Shown piece by piece: positions 8,804-17,282 of a DNA stretch of 64,000 nucleotides. The notes beneath the pieces are model-generated. The model was not told the DNA's origin. It worked only from the letters and a program-made list of their open reading frames with translations, and did not search any database. How positions within the stretch are numbered: the first letter of the stretch is position 1; each line of letters opens with the position of its first letter. Made by a program: the position numbers and the translations under genes. This stretch comes from UBA9160 sp035489755 (lineage in GTDB: Bacteria > Myxococcota_A > UBA9160). Location: NCBI GenBank assembly GCA_035489755.1, contig DATGZK010000018.1, positions 1 to 64,000 of the forward strand, given 5' to 3'.

Positions 8804-11206
8804 GTGCCGGAGCCGCGACCGCCGTTCGTCTTGCCGTTCTCCGAGGTCGCGCTTTCCGACCTTCCGCGCGTGGGAGGAAAGAACGCGTCGCTCGGTGAGC
8901 TAATCGGAAACCTTGCGTCCGCCGGTGTTCGCGTGCCCGACGGATTCGCCGTCACTGCCGATGCGTACCGACTGCACTTGCATGAGGCGGGGATCGAGGA
9001 CGAGATCTACGCCGCTCTCGACGCGCTCGACCCGCGGGACGTTGACGCGCTCGCCCGCACGGGCCGTAGCGTGCGCGAGCAGATTCGCTCGGCGCCTTTG
9101 CCGGCCGCCGTGGTGGCTGAGGTCGAGCGCGCGTACCGGCTGCTCTCGGCCCAAAGCGGCGAGGAGGCGACCGACGTCGCCGTGCGCTCGAGCGCCACCG
9201 CAGAAGACCTGCCGACCGCATCCTTCGCCGGTCAGCAGGAGACCTATCTCAACGTGCACGGTCGGACCAATCTCCTGCACGCGATCCAGGACTGCATGGC
9301 TTCGCTGTTCACCGATCGCGCCATCGTCTACCGATCCGAGCGCGGCTTCGCGCACCGAGATGTTGCGCTCTCGGTGGGTGTCCAGAAGATGGTCCGGAGC
9401 GATCTTGCGTCGGCGGGCGTGATCTTCACGCTCGACACAGAGACGGGCTTCCGCGACGTCGTGATGGTGACGGGTGCGTTTGGCCTCGGGGAGACTGTCG
9501 TGCAAGGCAGCGTGAACCCTGACGAGTTCTGGGTGCACAAACCGACGCTGCGCAAAGGATACCGTCCAATTGTACGGCGTGAGCGAGGGGAGAAGGCCCT
9601 CAAGCTCGTGTATGACCCGCACAGCGCGGCCAAGCCTGTGAAGCTCCGGCCCGTGCGCGCGCAGGACCGGGAGCGCTTCGTGCTCGAGGACGATGAGGTG
9701 ATCCAGCTCGCGCGCTGGGCGCTCGCGATCGAGGATCACTACTCCGCGCGTGCCGGCCAGTCCACGCCGATGGACATCGAGTGGGCGAAGGACGGCAAGA
9801 CCGGGGTTCTCTACGTCGTGCAGGCGCGGCCGGAGACCGTCCATTCCCAGCGCAAGGGTTTGGCCATCGAGGTCTACAAGCTGCGCGGATCGAAAGGTCG
9901 GGTTCTGGCACGCGGCAAGAGCGTCGGAGGAAAGGTGGGAAGCGGTCGTGTTCGGGTCTTGCACCACCTTTCCGAGCAAGCCTCCTTTGAGGCTGGGGAA
10001 ATCCTGGTGACAGCGGAGACGGGACCCGACTGGGAACCCGTGCTGCACCACGCGGCCGCCGTGGTGACGGACCGCGGCGGCCGAACCTGCCACGCCGCGA
10101 TCGTCTCGCGTGAGCTCGGGATTCCCTGCGTTGTGGGGACCGAGCTTGGGACGCAGGTTCTCGAGACCGGGCAGGAGGTGACGGTCTCGTGCGCGGAAGG
10201 CGATGTCGGCAACGTGTACGAGGGTCGCGTCGAGTTCGACTGCGAGTCGATCGACCCCGCGACCCTACCGACTCCTCGTGTGCCGCTCATGCTGAACGTT
10301 GGCAACCCCGAGCGGGCGTTTCTGCTTGCACAGCTTCCGACGGTGGGTGTGGGCCTTGCCCGGATGGAGCTTGTGGTCCTGAACTGGATCGGCATTCACC
10401 CCATGGCCCTCGTGCATCCCGACCGCGTGACCGAGCGCGAAACTCGCCAGAAGATCGAACAGCGGATTCGAGGCTACCCGACGGGGCCGGAGTTTTTCGT
10501 CTCCCGGCTGGCGACGGGCATCGCGCAGATTGCGGCAGCCTTCTACCCGCGGCCGGTGATTCTCCGCTTCTCGGATTTCAAGACCAACGAGTACGCCGGG
10601 CTTCTGGGCGGCGTGGGGTTCGAGCCCGTTGAATCGAATCCCATGATCGGATTTCGCGGCGCCTCGCGCTACTACTCCGAGCGTTACCGCGAGGGATTCG
10701 CCCTCGAGTGCGCGGCGGTGCGTCGCGTTCGCGAGGTGATGGGCCTTGAGAATCTGATCCTGATGGTCCCCTTCTGCCGCACGCTCGAAGAAGGCCGTCG
10801 TGTGCTGCTCGAGCTCGAGAAAAATGGGCTCGTGCGGGGCGAGCGGGGTCTTGCCGTGTACGTGATGTGCGAGATCCCGAGCAACGTGCTGCTGGCAGAC
10901 GAGTTCAGCGACCTTTTCGATGGTTTCTCGATCGGGTCGAACGACCTGACACAGCTGACGCTCGGTACCGACCGCGACTCGGAGCTGCTGTCGTATCTGT
11001 TTGACGAGCGGGATCCTGCGGTGAAGAAGCTGATCTGCATGGTGGTCGAAGCGGCGCACCGCAAGGGCCGGAAGGTGGGAATCTGCGGTCAGGCACCGAG
11101 CGATCATCCGGAGTTTGCCGAGTTCCTCGCCGATATTGGCATTGACTCGATCTCGCTCAATCCCGACTCCATCGCGCGCGTGGCACGCCGTCTCGCCCGA
11201 AGCTAG
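8804..11206 (+). CDS. ppsA: Phosphoenolpyruvate synthase (pyruvate, water dikinase)
   Basis: The 800-residue enzyme makes PEP from pyruvate and ATP, releasing AMP and phosphate. It has an N-terminal ATP-grasp-like domain (VGGKNASLGELI, then VAVRSSATAEDLPTASFAGQ), the swivelling phospho-His domain with GGRTCHAAIVSRELGIP (His about residue 430), and a C-terminal PEP-utilising barrel with FSIGSNDLTQL and GICGQAPSDHP (catalytic Cys). GTG 8804 was chosen because GGAGG sits 7 bases upstream and the protein then has the family length; the frame extends upstream without coding character. Divergence from nifJ suggests coordinated control of flux from acetyl-CoA/pyruvate to PEP. Confidence 0.97.
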   Translation: MPEPRPPFVLPFSEVALSDLPRVGGKNASLGELIGNLASAGVRVPDGFAVTADAYRLHLHEAGIEDEIYAALDALDPRDVDALARTGRSVREQIRSAPLPAAVVAEVERAYRLLSAQSGEEATDVAVRSSATAEDLPTASFAGQQETYLNVHGRTNLLHAIQDCMASLFTDRAIVYRSERGFAHRDVALSVGVQKMVRSDLASAGVIFTLDTETGFRDVVMVTGAFGLGETVVQGSVNPDEFWVHKPTLRKGYRPIVRRERGEKALKLVYDPHSAAKPVKLRPVRAQDRERFVLEDDEVIQLARWALAIEDHYSARAGQSTPMDIEWAKDGKTGVLYVVQARPETVHSQRKGLAIEVYKLRGSKGRVLARGKSVGGKVGSGRVRVLHHLSEQASFEAGEILVTAETGPDWEPVLHHAAAVVTDRGGRTCHAAIVSRELGIPCVVGTELGTQVLETGQEVTVSCAEGDVGNVYEGRVEFDCESIDPATLPTPRVPLMLNVGNPERAFLLAQLPTVGVGLARMELVVLNWIGIHPMALVHPDRVTERETRQKIEQRIRGYPTGPEFFVSRLATGIAQIAAAFYPRPVILRFSDFKTNEYAGLLGGVGFEPVESNPMIGFRGASRYYSERYREGFALECAAVRRVREVMGLENLILMVPFCRTLEEGRRVLLELEKNGLVRGERGLAVYVMCEIPSNVLLADEFSDLFDGFSIGSNDLTQLTLGTDRDSELLSYLFDERDPAVKKLICMVVEAAHRKGRKVGICGQAPSDHPEFAEFLADIGIDSISLNPDSIARVARRLARS

Positions 11207-11475
11207 GGCGCCCGGCCCCGAACCCTGCACGTCCTTGCGCGCAGAGCGCCCACTCTTGGAAGGGAGCCCGCCGAGAGGCTTGCGCAAGGCCTCGCCGGGC
11301 CGGTTTGTCCGCGGATCGCCGGACCTCCCAGCGCCCTGGATTTCCCAGACCGCGCTCCTCATAATCGCGAGAGAGAGGACGGCTTCTTCGAGGAGCGCTG
11401 GGATGAAAGGCCGCGCAGGGTCCGCTTCGCAGATTGTCCGCGCGGCGTCCCGCGATCGCAGCACGTAGTGCCGAG

Positions 11476-12573
11476 ATGACTCCCCGCAAGACGCTCGCCA
11501 TGGTGCAAACCGCACCCCGCAAGCTTGAGCTGCGCGAGCTCCCGATTCCCGACATCAGCGATGACACCGCTCTCCTCCGCGTCGAGGCGTGCGGCATCTG
11601 CGGCAGCGACTACGAGCAGTACGAGGGCGTTCTTCGCACGCCTTTGCCCGTGATCCCAGGCCACGAGCCGCTGGGCCGCATCGAGTGTATCGGCGACCGC
11701 GCCGCCAAGCGCTGGAATGTCGACGTCGGCGACCGGGTCGCCGTCGAAACCATGCTCTCGTGCCGCTTCTGCGATCCATGCCTTCGGGGCAGCTACCACC
11801 TTTGCCGGGCACGGCGCATCTACTCCTATATCCCGCTCGCCGACCCGCCGGGGCTTTGGGGTGCGTACGCGCAGTACATGTGGCTCGACGCCAACGCGAT
11901 CCTCCATAAAATCGATCCCGCGCTTCCTCCCGCGCTGGCGGTGATGTTCAACCCGCTCGGCGCCGGCTTCCGCTGGGCGGTTGAGATTCCTCGCACGAAA
12001 CCCGGCGACACTGTCGTGGTTCTCGGCCCCGGGCAGCGAGGGCTCGCGAGCCTGCTCGCCTGCCGCGTCGCGGGGGCCAAGCAGATCATTCTGACCGGAC
12101 TTTCGGCGGATGCGCGCAAGCTCGCCCTGGCGCGTGAGCTCGGCGCCGATCACACCATCGATGTGGAAAAGGAGGACGCAAAGCGGCGCATCGCCGAGCT
12201 GACCGATGGGCGCGGAGCCGACGTGGTGGTCGAGGTCTCCTCCTATTCCACGGAACCCGTGGCCGCTGCCCTCGACTATGTGGCACCGGGTGGAACGGTG
12301 GTCCTCGCGGGTGTGAAAGGCTTTAAGGCCGTACCGGGATTCGTCTCGGACAAGATCGTGCTCAAAGAGATCCACGTTCAGGGCGCGATCGGAGTGACCT
12401 CGTCTGGCTACCGCAGCGCAATTGATCTAATCGAGTCTCGCAGGTACCCGCTCGAACGGCTCCATACCCACGACTTCGCCTTGCAGGAGGCGGAACTCGC
12501 GATCCGAACCCTGGCCCGCGAGATCCCCGGCGAAGAGTCGATCCATTCCTGCCTTCTCTTGGAGCAAGGCTGA
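11476..12573 (+). CDS. Zinc-dependent alcohol dehydrogenase (MDR family)
   Basis: This 365-residue medium-chain dehydrogenase has the catalytic-zinc ligands in CGICGSDYE and GHEPLG. It has a structural-zinc loop CRFCDPCLRGSYHLC, and a Rossmann domain with VVVLGPGQRGLASLLACRVAGA and a following ELGADHTIDV. Substrate and cofactor are not predictable; the family includes sorbitol, threonine and aryl-alcohol dehydrogenases. ATG 11476 was used; the frame is open further upstream but starts in non-coding sequence. The next gene, a PhyH dioxygenase, begins 2 bp after its stop, so the pair is probably an operon in which hydroxylation and alcohol oxidation act on related compounds (inference). Confidence 0.9.
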   Translation: MTPRKTLAMVQTAPRKLELRELPIPDISDDTALLRVEACGICGSDYEQYEGVLRTPLPVIPGHEPLGRIECIGDRAAKRWNVDVGDRVAVETMLSCRFCDPCLRGSYHLCRARRIYSYIPLADPPGLWGAYAQYMWLDANAILHKIDPALPPALAVMFNPLGAGFRWAVEIPRTKPGDTVVVLGPGQRGLASLLACRVAGAKQIILTGLSADARKLALARELGADHTIDVEKEDAKRRIAELTDGRGADVVVEVSSYSTEPVAAALDYVAPGGTVVLAGVKGFKAVPGFVSDKIVLKEIHVQGAIGVTSSGYRSAIDLIESRRYPLERLHTHDFALQEAELAIRTLAREIPGEESIHSCLLLEQG

Positions 12574-12575
12574 GC

Positions 12576-13397
12576 GTGGATCTTCATCCCTTGAACTGCG
12601 ACTTCCACTGGCGCATGCCGGCCGGACCCTATCGCCGGATCACCGCCTCACAGGCGCGCGCGTACGACGAGCACGGATACTTCCTCTTGGAGGACGCATT
12701 CGATGCGGCGACCGTCGAGGCCATCCGGGCCGAGATCGATCCGTGGGAACAGAAGACGACGGACTTCCTGCGGACTCGGGCCGGCGGGCGGCTGTTCATC
12801 GCCGATGCGGAGGCCATTACGTTCACCGTTCATCTCGTGGCGCGCTCGAGATACCTGCGCGATGTCTGTCGCGGACCGCTGTTCCAAGACCTGGGCCATG
12901 ATCTGATTGGTCCCGACGTGCGGCTGTATTGGGACCAGGCCGTCTATAAGAAGCCGGAGCCCGAGCGCACCTTTCCCTGGCACCAGGACAATGGCTACAA
13001 CTTTGTGCTGCCTCAGCAGTACCTGACCTGCTGGATTGCGCTCACCGATGCGACTCTCGAGAACGGCTGTCCTTGGGTGGTTCCGGGCGTTCACCGCCAT
13101 GGCACGCTCCAACACTGGCTAACGGATGCGGGTTGGCAGTGCATGAGGGACCCCGACGGCGCGGTCCCGATTCCCGCAAGAGCCGGCAGCGTTGTTGTTT
13201 TCTCGTCGCTGACGCCTCACCGCACCGGGCCCAACCGCAGCGCCGAGGTGCGCAAGGCGTATATCGTGCAGCTCGCGCCCGAGGGTGCGGTGGCGCTCTC
13301 CCCCGGCCCCGAGGGCGGCGAGCCCCTGCGCGCGCCCCAGACGGCGCAGGAGCGGCAGTTCCCCATTCTCGTGCACGGAGTCGGCGCGGCGGACTAA
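12576..13397 (+). CDS. Phytanoyl-CoA dioxygenase (PhyH) family protein
   Basis: This 273-residue protein starts with GTG 2 bp after the alcohol dehydrogenase stop. The iron-binding HxD is in FPWHQDNGYNF (about residue 130). The distal His and 2-oxoglutarate Arg are in SSLTPHRTGPNRS. ENGCPWVVPGVHRHGTL is the characteristic jelly-roll strand pair of PhyH proteins. It is predicted to be a soluble, Fe(II)- and 2-oxoglutarate-dependent oxygenase. Pairing with a zinc alcohol dehydrogenase suggests stepwise oxidation of one substrate, but no substrate can be named. Confidence 0.9.
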   Translation: MDLHPLNCDFHWRMPAGPYRRITASQARAYDEHGYFLLEDAFDAATVEAIRAEIDPWEQKTTDFLRTRAGGRLFIADAEAITFTVHLVARSRYLRDVCRGPLFQDLGHDLIGPDVRLYWDQAVYKKPEPERTFPWHQDNGYNFVLPQQYLTCWIALTDATLENGCPWVVPGVHRHGTLQHWLTDAGWQCMRDPDGAVPIPARAGSVVVFSSLTPHRTGPNRSAEVRKAYIVQLAPEGAVALSPGPEGGEPLRAPQTAQERQFPILVHGVGAAD

Positions 13398-13701
13398 CCC
13401 TTCGCAGGGTGGCGCCAGGGGGCACCCAGGGAACGCGCGCTGTCTCAGCGCCCGGTCCCGAAAGATGAGGATGCGCTGGCCGGTCGCGATCGTAACCAGG
13501 TCCAGCAGGGCACGCGTCGACGGGATGCCTTCGCCGAGGCGCAGCGTCACCTCGAACACTCCGCCCCTTGCGGCCGACACGCCCAGGCATGGGCAAGGGC
13601 GGGCTTACTCCTCCCGGCTTCGCATCGCCCAGCATGCCGTTGTGAGCGCGTCCGCCTGCCGGTAGCCTGAAAGCCGCGATCGTGTCGAAAGGGGATATCG
13701 G
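13398..13701. other. Intergenic region without a convincing gene
   Basis: This 304-bp gap separates the PhyH gene from the glutathione transferase. A minus-strand reading (13580 leftward) has about 45 protein-like residues, including RALLDLVTIATGQRILIFRD, before running antisense through the PhyH gene. It may be chance or a decayed fragment. GGGTG...CACCC around 13410-13430 could fold weakly. I see no clear promoter. Confidence 0.4.
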
Positions 13702-14370
13702 GTGGATGCCCTCACGCTTGTCATCGGCAACAAGAACTATTCTTCGTGGTCGCTTCGGCCCTGGCTCGCGCTGCGCATGGCCGGTCTTCCGTTCGAGGAG
13801 ATCCGCATTCCCCTCTACACCCCAACCTCGCGCGAAGAGATCCTTCGACATTCGTCTTCGGGAAAGGTGCCGATCCTGAAGCACGGTGCCCTCACGGTGT
13901 GGGAGTCGCTCGCGATCTGCGAATACGTAGCGGAGATTGCGCCGGCCGCGCGTTTGTGGCCAGAAGACCGGGCAGTGCGTGCGCACGCCCGCTCGGTGAG
14001 TGCCGAGATGCACGCAGGCTTCGTGGCGCTCAGACACGCGCTCCCCATGAACGTGCGCGCGCTCGGCGCCCGCATCCCGCTCACGCCTGAGGTTCAGGTC
14101 GACGTCGCCCGCATTGCCGCAATTTGGGAGAAGTGCCGGAGCCGGTATGGGACGGGCGGCAACATGCTCTATGGCCACTTCACGATCGCCGATGCGATGT
14201 TTGCTCCGGTGGTCACCCGCTTCATGACCTACGGCGTAACGCTCGAAGGACGTGCGAAGGACTACCTCAACGCCGTATGGGCGCTCCCGCCGCTGCAGGA
14301 GTGGGTGAAAGCCGGCGCCAAAGAGACGGAGCGCATGCCCGACACGGATGCCATCGCCGAATCCGCCTGA
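13702..14370 (+). CDS. Glutathione S-transferase family protein
   Basis: The 222-residue protein has an N-terminal thioredoxin-like GST domain (VIGNKNYSSWSLRPWLALRM, with the Ser of NYSSWS near the active-site position, then SSGKVPILKHG and VWESLAICEYVAE). The C-terminal all-helical domain contains GHFTIADAMFAPVVTRF. This matches the group of bacterial GSTs with a Ser-type active site. It begins with GTG 13702, preceded by AAGGGG. It stands alone between the PhyH operon and a convergent crotonase, so its substrate is open. Confidence 0.9.
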   Translation: MDALTLVIGNKNYSSWSLRPWLALRMAGLPFEEIRIPLYTPTSREEILRHSSSGKVPILKHGALTVWESLAICEYVAEIAPAARLWPEDRAVRAHARSVSAEMHAGFVALRHALPMNVRALGARIPLTPEVQVDVARIAAIWEKCRSRYGTGGNMLYGHFTIADAMFAPVVTRFMTYGVTLEGRAKDYLNAVWALPPLQEWVKAGAKETERMPDTDAIAESA

Positions 14371-14415
14371 CCCGCACGGAGGCTCCTGCACCCCGGTGGC
14401 TGGGACGGGCGTACG

Positions 14416-15210
14416 CTACCCGTCGGCGTACTCGGCTCTGCGCTTTTCCAAGAAGGCGCGTACCCCCTCGCCAAAGTCGCGGGTCTGGGCGCACAGGATC
14501 TGGTTCCGATCTTCCATGGCCACCACCTGCTCGAGGCTGCCCGCGTCGAGGCTTGCGTTCAGACACTCTTTGGTGAGACGAAGGCCGAGGGGCGAGGTAC
14601 CGAGCATCTCTTCGGCGAGCTTTCGCGCCTCCGCCTCGAGTTCGGCGTCGGGGACCACGGCGGAGACGAGCCCGAGGCTCCGGGCACGCTCCGCGTGGAT
14701 GAAACGTCCGGTGAGCAGGAGCTCCGCCGCGACCGACGCCCCGACGAGACGGGGCAGAAAATAGGAGACCCCCACGTCGCAGGCCGAAAGACCGATGCGG
14801 ATGAAGGCTGCGTTCATGCGCGCGGACTCACCGGCGATGCGCACATCCGACGCCAAAGCGAGGGCAAAGCCGCCGCCGCATGCCGCACCCTGGACGCAGG
14901 CGATAATGGGCTGCGGTGCGCGGCGCATGAGAAGCGCAAGCTCGCTGATGCGCCGCTGCGCGCGAAGACCGGCGGGCACTCCGCCACGAGGCTCGGCTCC
15001 GGACTCGCGCAGGTCGAGGCCCGCGCAAAAGGCGCGCCCCGCGCCCCTCAGCACGACCACCCGGAGCTCCTGCTGGGAGGGAAGAGAGGAAAAGAAATCC
15101 CGCAGCTCCCCGACGAGCGTGAGGTTCATCGCGTTGAGCGCCTCCGGGCGATTGAGCGTGAGCCAGACCAGCGCCCCTTCCACCCGCACCTCGAGCGTCT
15201 TGTAGGCCAT
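14416..15210 (-). CDS. Enoyl-CoA hydratase/isomerase (crotonase) family protein
   Basis: The 264-residue crotonase has the oxyanion-hole segments GRAFCAGLDLRE and GAACGGGFALALASDVRIA. Later it reads RIGLSACDVGVSYFLPRLVG. At the two positions that carry catalytic Glu in classical hydratases I read a small residue and Asp, so the reaction may not be simple enoyl-CoA hydration (moderate confidence). ATG 15210 has GGAGG 7 bases upstream. It is divergent from the DUF72 gene, and it could serve fatty-acid or aromatic acyl-CoA degradation along with the thiolase genes nearby. Confidence 0.88.
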   Translation of the reverse strand: MAYKTLEVRVEGALVWLTLNRPEALNAMNLTLVGELRDFFSSLPSQQELRVVVLRGAGRAFCAGLDLRESGAEPRGGVPAGLRAQRRISELALLMRRAPQPIIACVQGAACGGGFALALASDVRIAGESARMNAAFIRIGLSACDVGVSYFLPRLVGASVAAELLLTGRFIHAERARSLGLVSAVVPDAELEAEARKLAEEMLGTSPLGLRLTKECLNASLDAGSLEQVVAMEDRNQILCAQTRDFGEGVRAFLEKRRAEYADG

Positions 15211-15354
15211 GGGTTCCTCCAGAATGAGCGCGGAGCGTACCTTCCGATCCGCACGGGTGGGAGGCGGCAAAGCAGCAGCGGGCCCCGCTTCGCCCGCGCG
15301 GGAGCTCCCCTCCTGCGCTCGTGTTTTCCAAGCACCTCGCGCACACTCGGGTGC

Positions 15355-16368
15355 GTGGCGGATCGGTGCGGGGATGCGCAGCTCGAACTTTTCACCCGCA
15401 CCGGGCAGGCCGATCGCGGCAGCGTTGCGGTCGGGCCCGCACTCCTTCGCGCCGAAATCGCGGGCCTCGCCGAGCGGCTCCCGACTGGCCTTCGCCTCGG
15501 CACGTCCTCTTGGTCCTTCCCGGGCTGGGCTGGAATCGTCTATGGGGATCGGGCGACGGCCCAGCGCCTCGCACACTTCGGGCTCGCCGCGTATGCGCGG
15601 CATCCCCTTCTGCGTAGCGTCGGCATCGATCGCAGCTTCTATCGGCCGATCGGCGCTGCCGAGTTCGCCGCCTACGCCGCAGCGGTCCCCGAGGATTTTC
15701 GGTTCTTGGTAAAGGCACACGAGGCGTTGACCCTGGCCCGCTTCCCGCGTCACGCCCGCTACGGCGGGCGCGCCGGCGAGCCGAACCCCCTCCGCTTCGA
15801 CGCGGGCTATGCCCGCGACGCGGTGGTGGGGCCCTGCCTCGAGGGCCTCGGCGCAAAGGCGGGAGCGATCCTCTTTCAGTTTCCGCCGCAGACGCTGGCG
15901 GAGCTCGGCCCGCCGCAGGCGTTCGCAGAGCGGCTCCATGGGTTCCTCGCCGCACTTCCACGCGGCGCGCGCTACGCCGTCGAGCTGCGAAGTCGCGCTC
16001 TTTTCACGCCGGCCTACGCCGCTGCGCTTGCCGCAGCGGGTGCCCTGCACTGCGTGAATGTCCATCCGGCGATGCCGAGCGTCCGGGCCCAGCGCGCGCT
16101 CGTGAACGGTTCGAAGGATCCCGCGTGGGTCGTGCGCTGGATGCTGCACCCGGGCTTTGACTACGAGAGCGCGCGCGAACGCTACACCCCGTTTGACCGA
16201 CTCGTGGACGAAGATCCCGCGACACGCTCGTCTCTTGCCGGGCTTTGCCTTGAGGGGAGTAAGGCAGGCAAGGAGGTGTACGTCATCATCAACAACAAGG
16301 CCGAGGGCTCAGCCCCGCTCTCTGCGTTCGCCCTCGCCGCAGCGATTGCGGCGGCAGATCCGACGTGA
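15355..16368 (+). CDS. DUF72 domain protein
   Basis: The protein has 337 residues from GTG 15355. The DUF72 TIM-barrel domain starts near residue 45 with RLGTSSWSFPGWAGIVYGD. It continues with SVGIDRSFYRPI, DFRFLVKAHEALTL, GAILFQFPPQ, RYAVELRSRALF and VYVIINNKAEGSAP. Family members fold like UV-endonuclease/xylose-isomerase barrels but have no agreed function. The start is uncertain because no strong ribosome site precedes it; the frame is open much further upstream as antisense to the crotonase gene. Its stop overlaps the start of the transporter gene by 4 bp, indicating translational coupling. Confidence 0.85.
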   Translation: MADRCGDAQLELFTRTGQADRGSVAVGPALLRAEIAGLAERLPTGLRLGTSSWSFPGWAGIVYGDRATAQRLAHFGLAAYARHPLLRSVGIDRSFYRPIGAAEFAAYAAAVPEDFRFLVKAHEALTLARFPRHARYGGRAGEPNPLRFDAGYARDAVVGPCLEGLGAKAGAILFQFPPQTLAELGPPQAFAERLHGFLAALPRGARYAVELRSRALFTPAYAAALAAAGALHCVNVHPAMPSVRAQRALVNGSKDPAWVVRWMLHPGFDYESARERYTPFDRLVDEDPATRSSLAGLCLEGSKAGKEVYVIINNKAEGSAPLSAFALAAAIAAADPT

Positions 16369-17282
16369 GCGCACGCGAGGAGAGGACTGGGCTCCTGTTT
16401 GCGGGCCTGTGCGCACTCAACGGAGCCTTCGTCCCGGGGCTCGCGAAGCTCACCACGAACCGGAGCGATCCGCTATTTGTGGCGGCCGCGACAGCGACGT
16501 TTGGCGGCCTCTTTGCGGCCGCTGTGCTGGCCCTGCGCGGCGAGCTCGGATGGCTGGTGCGACCCGGCGCGCGGGGACGCCTTGCGGTGATCGGGGCTCT
16601 CGGGACCGCGGCTGCGTTTTTGCTGTTCTTTGCGGGGACTCGCCGCGCCGGCGCGATCGAAGCGGCGCTGTGTCTCCAGAGCGAGCCCGCCTATTCGCTC
16701 GTGCTCTCGTGGCTCGCCCTCGGACACCGGCCGACTCTCCGGCGCGTTTTCGCCACGGGCATGCTGCTCTTTGGGATTGCGCTGGCGGTGGGCGTTGAGG
16801 GTTTTCGGGCCTCGGCCGGGGTGTGGCTCCTGCTCGCGACTCCCCTTTGTTGGCAGCTTTCCCACCTCATCGTGCTGCGCGGGCTAGCCGGTACTCCTCC
16901 CCTCGTGCTCACGGGCGCACGCTACATCTGGGGCGGAGCGCTGCTCGCGCTGGGCTGGATTTTGCAGCAGGGAATTGAGCAGCTTCCCCCGGCGCAGGAG
17001 CTTGGTCACATCTTGCCCACCCTCGCTCTCCAGGGCGTGGTGCTCTCGTATCTCGGCACCGTCTTTTGGTATCAATCCATCGCGCGCCTTGACCTTGGAC
17101 GCGCGACGGCGATCGTGGTGCCGTCGATTCCCGTGCTCTCTCTCGGAGCGACCTGGCTCCTCGTCGGCGAGGTGGCGTCGGCGCGCCAGTGGGCCGGTCT
17201 CGCGGTGACGCTGGCTGGCGTCGTGGCGTTCATCATGGCGCCGCAGGCGAAGCCGATGGCGAGGGCTACTTCCCGACGATAG
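16365..17282 (+). CDS. EamA/DMT superfamily transporter
   Basis: This 305-residue membrane protein has about ten predicted transmembrane helices in two EamA repeats (N-half GLLFAGLCALNGAFVPGLAK, C-half GVVLSYLGTVFWYQSIARLD). These proteins export or import small metabolites through the inner membrane. The start GTG overlaps the DUF72 stop (GTGA). The end overlaps by 17 bp the end of the convergent thiolase gene. Substrate unknown. Confidence 0.88.
   Translation: MSAREERTGLLFAGLCALNGAFVPGLAKLTTNRSDPLFVAAATATFGGLFAAAVLALRGELGWLVRPGARGRLAVIGALGTAAAFLLFFAGTRRAGAIEAALCLQSEPAYSLVLSWLALGHRPTLRRVFATGMLLFGIALAVGVEGFRASAGVWLLLATPLCWQLSHLIVLRGLAGTPPLVLTGARYIWGGALLALGWILQQGIEQLPPAQELGHILPTLALQGVVLSYLGTVFWYQSIARLDLGRATAIVVPSIPVLSLGATWLLVGEVASARQWAGLAVTLAGVVAFIMAPQAKPMARATSRR

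Noticed and set aside
13042..14391. 449-codon minus-strand frame
   Set aside because: Antisense to the second PhyH gene and the GST gene, both with clear motifs.
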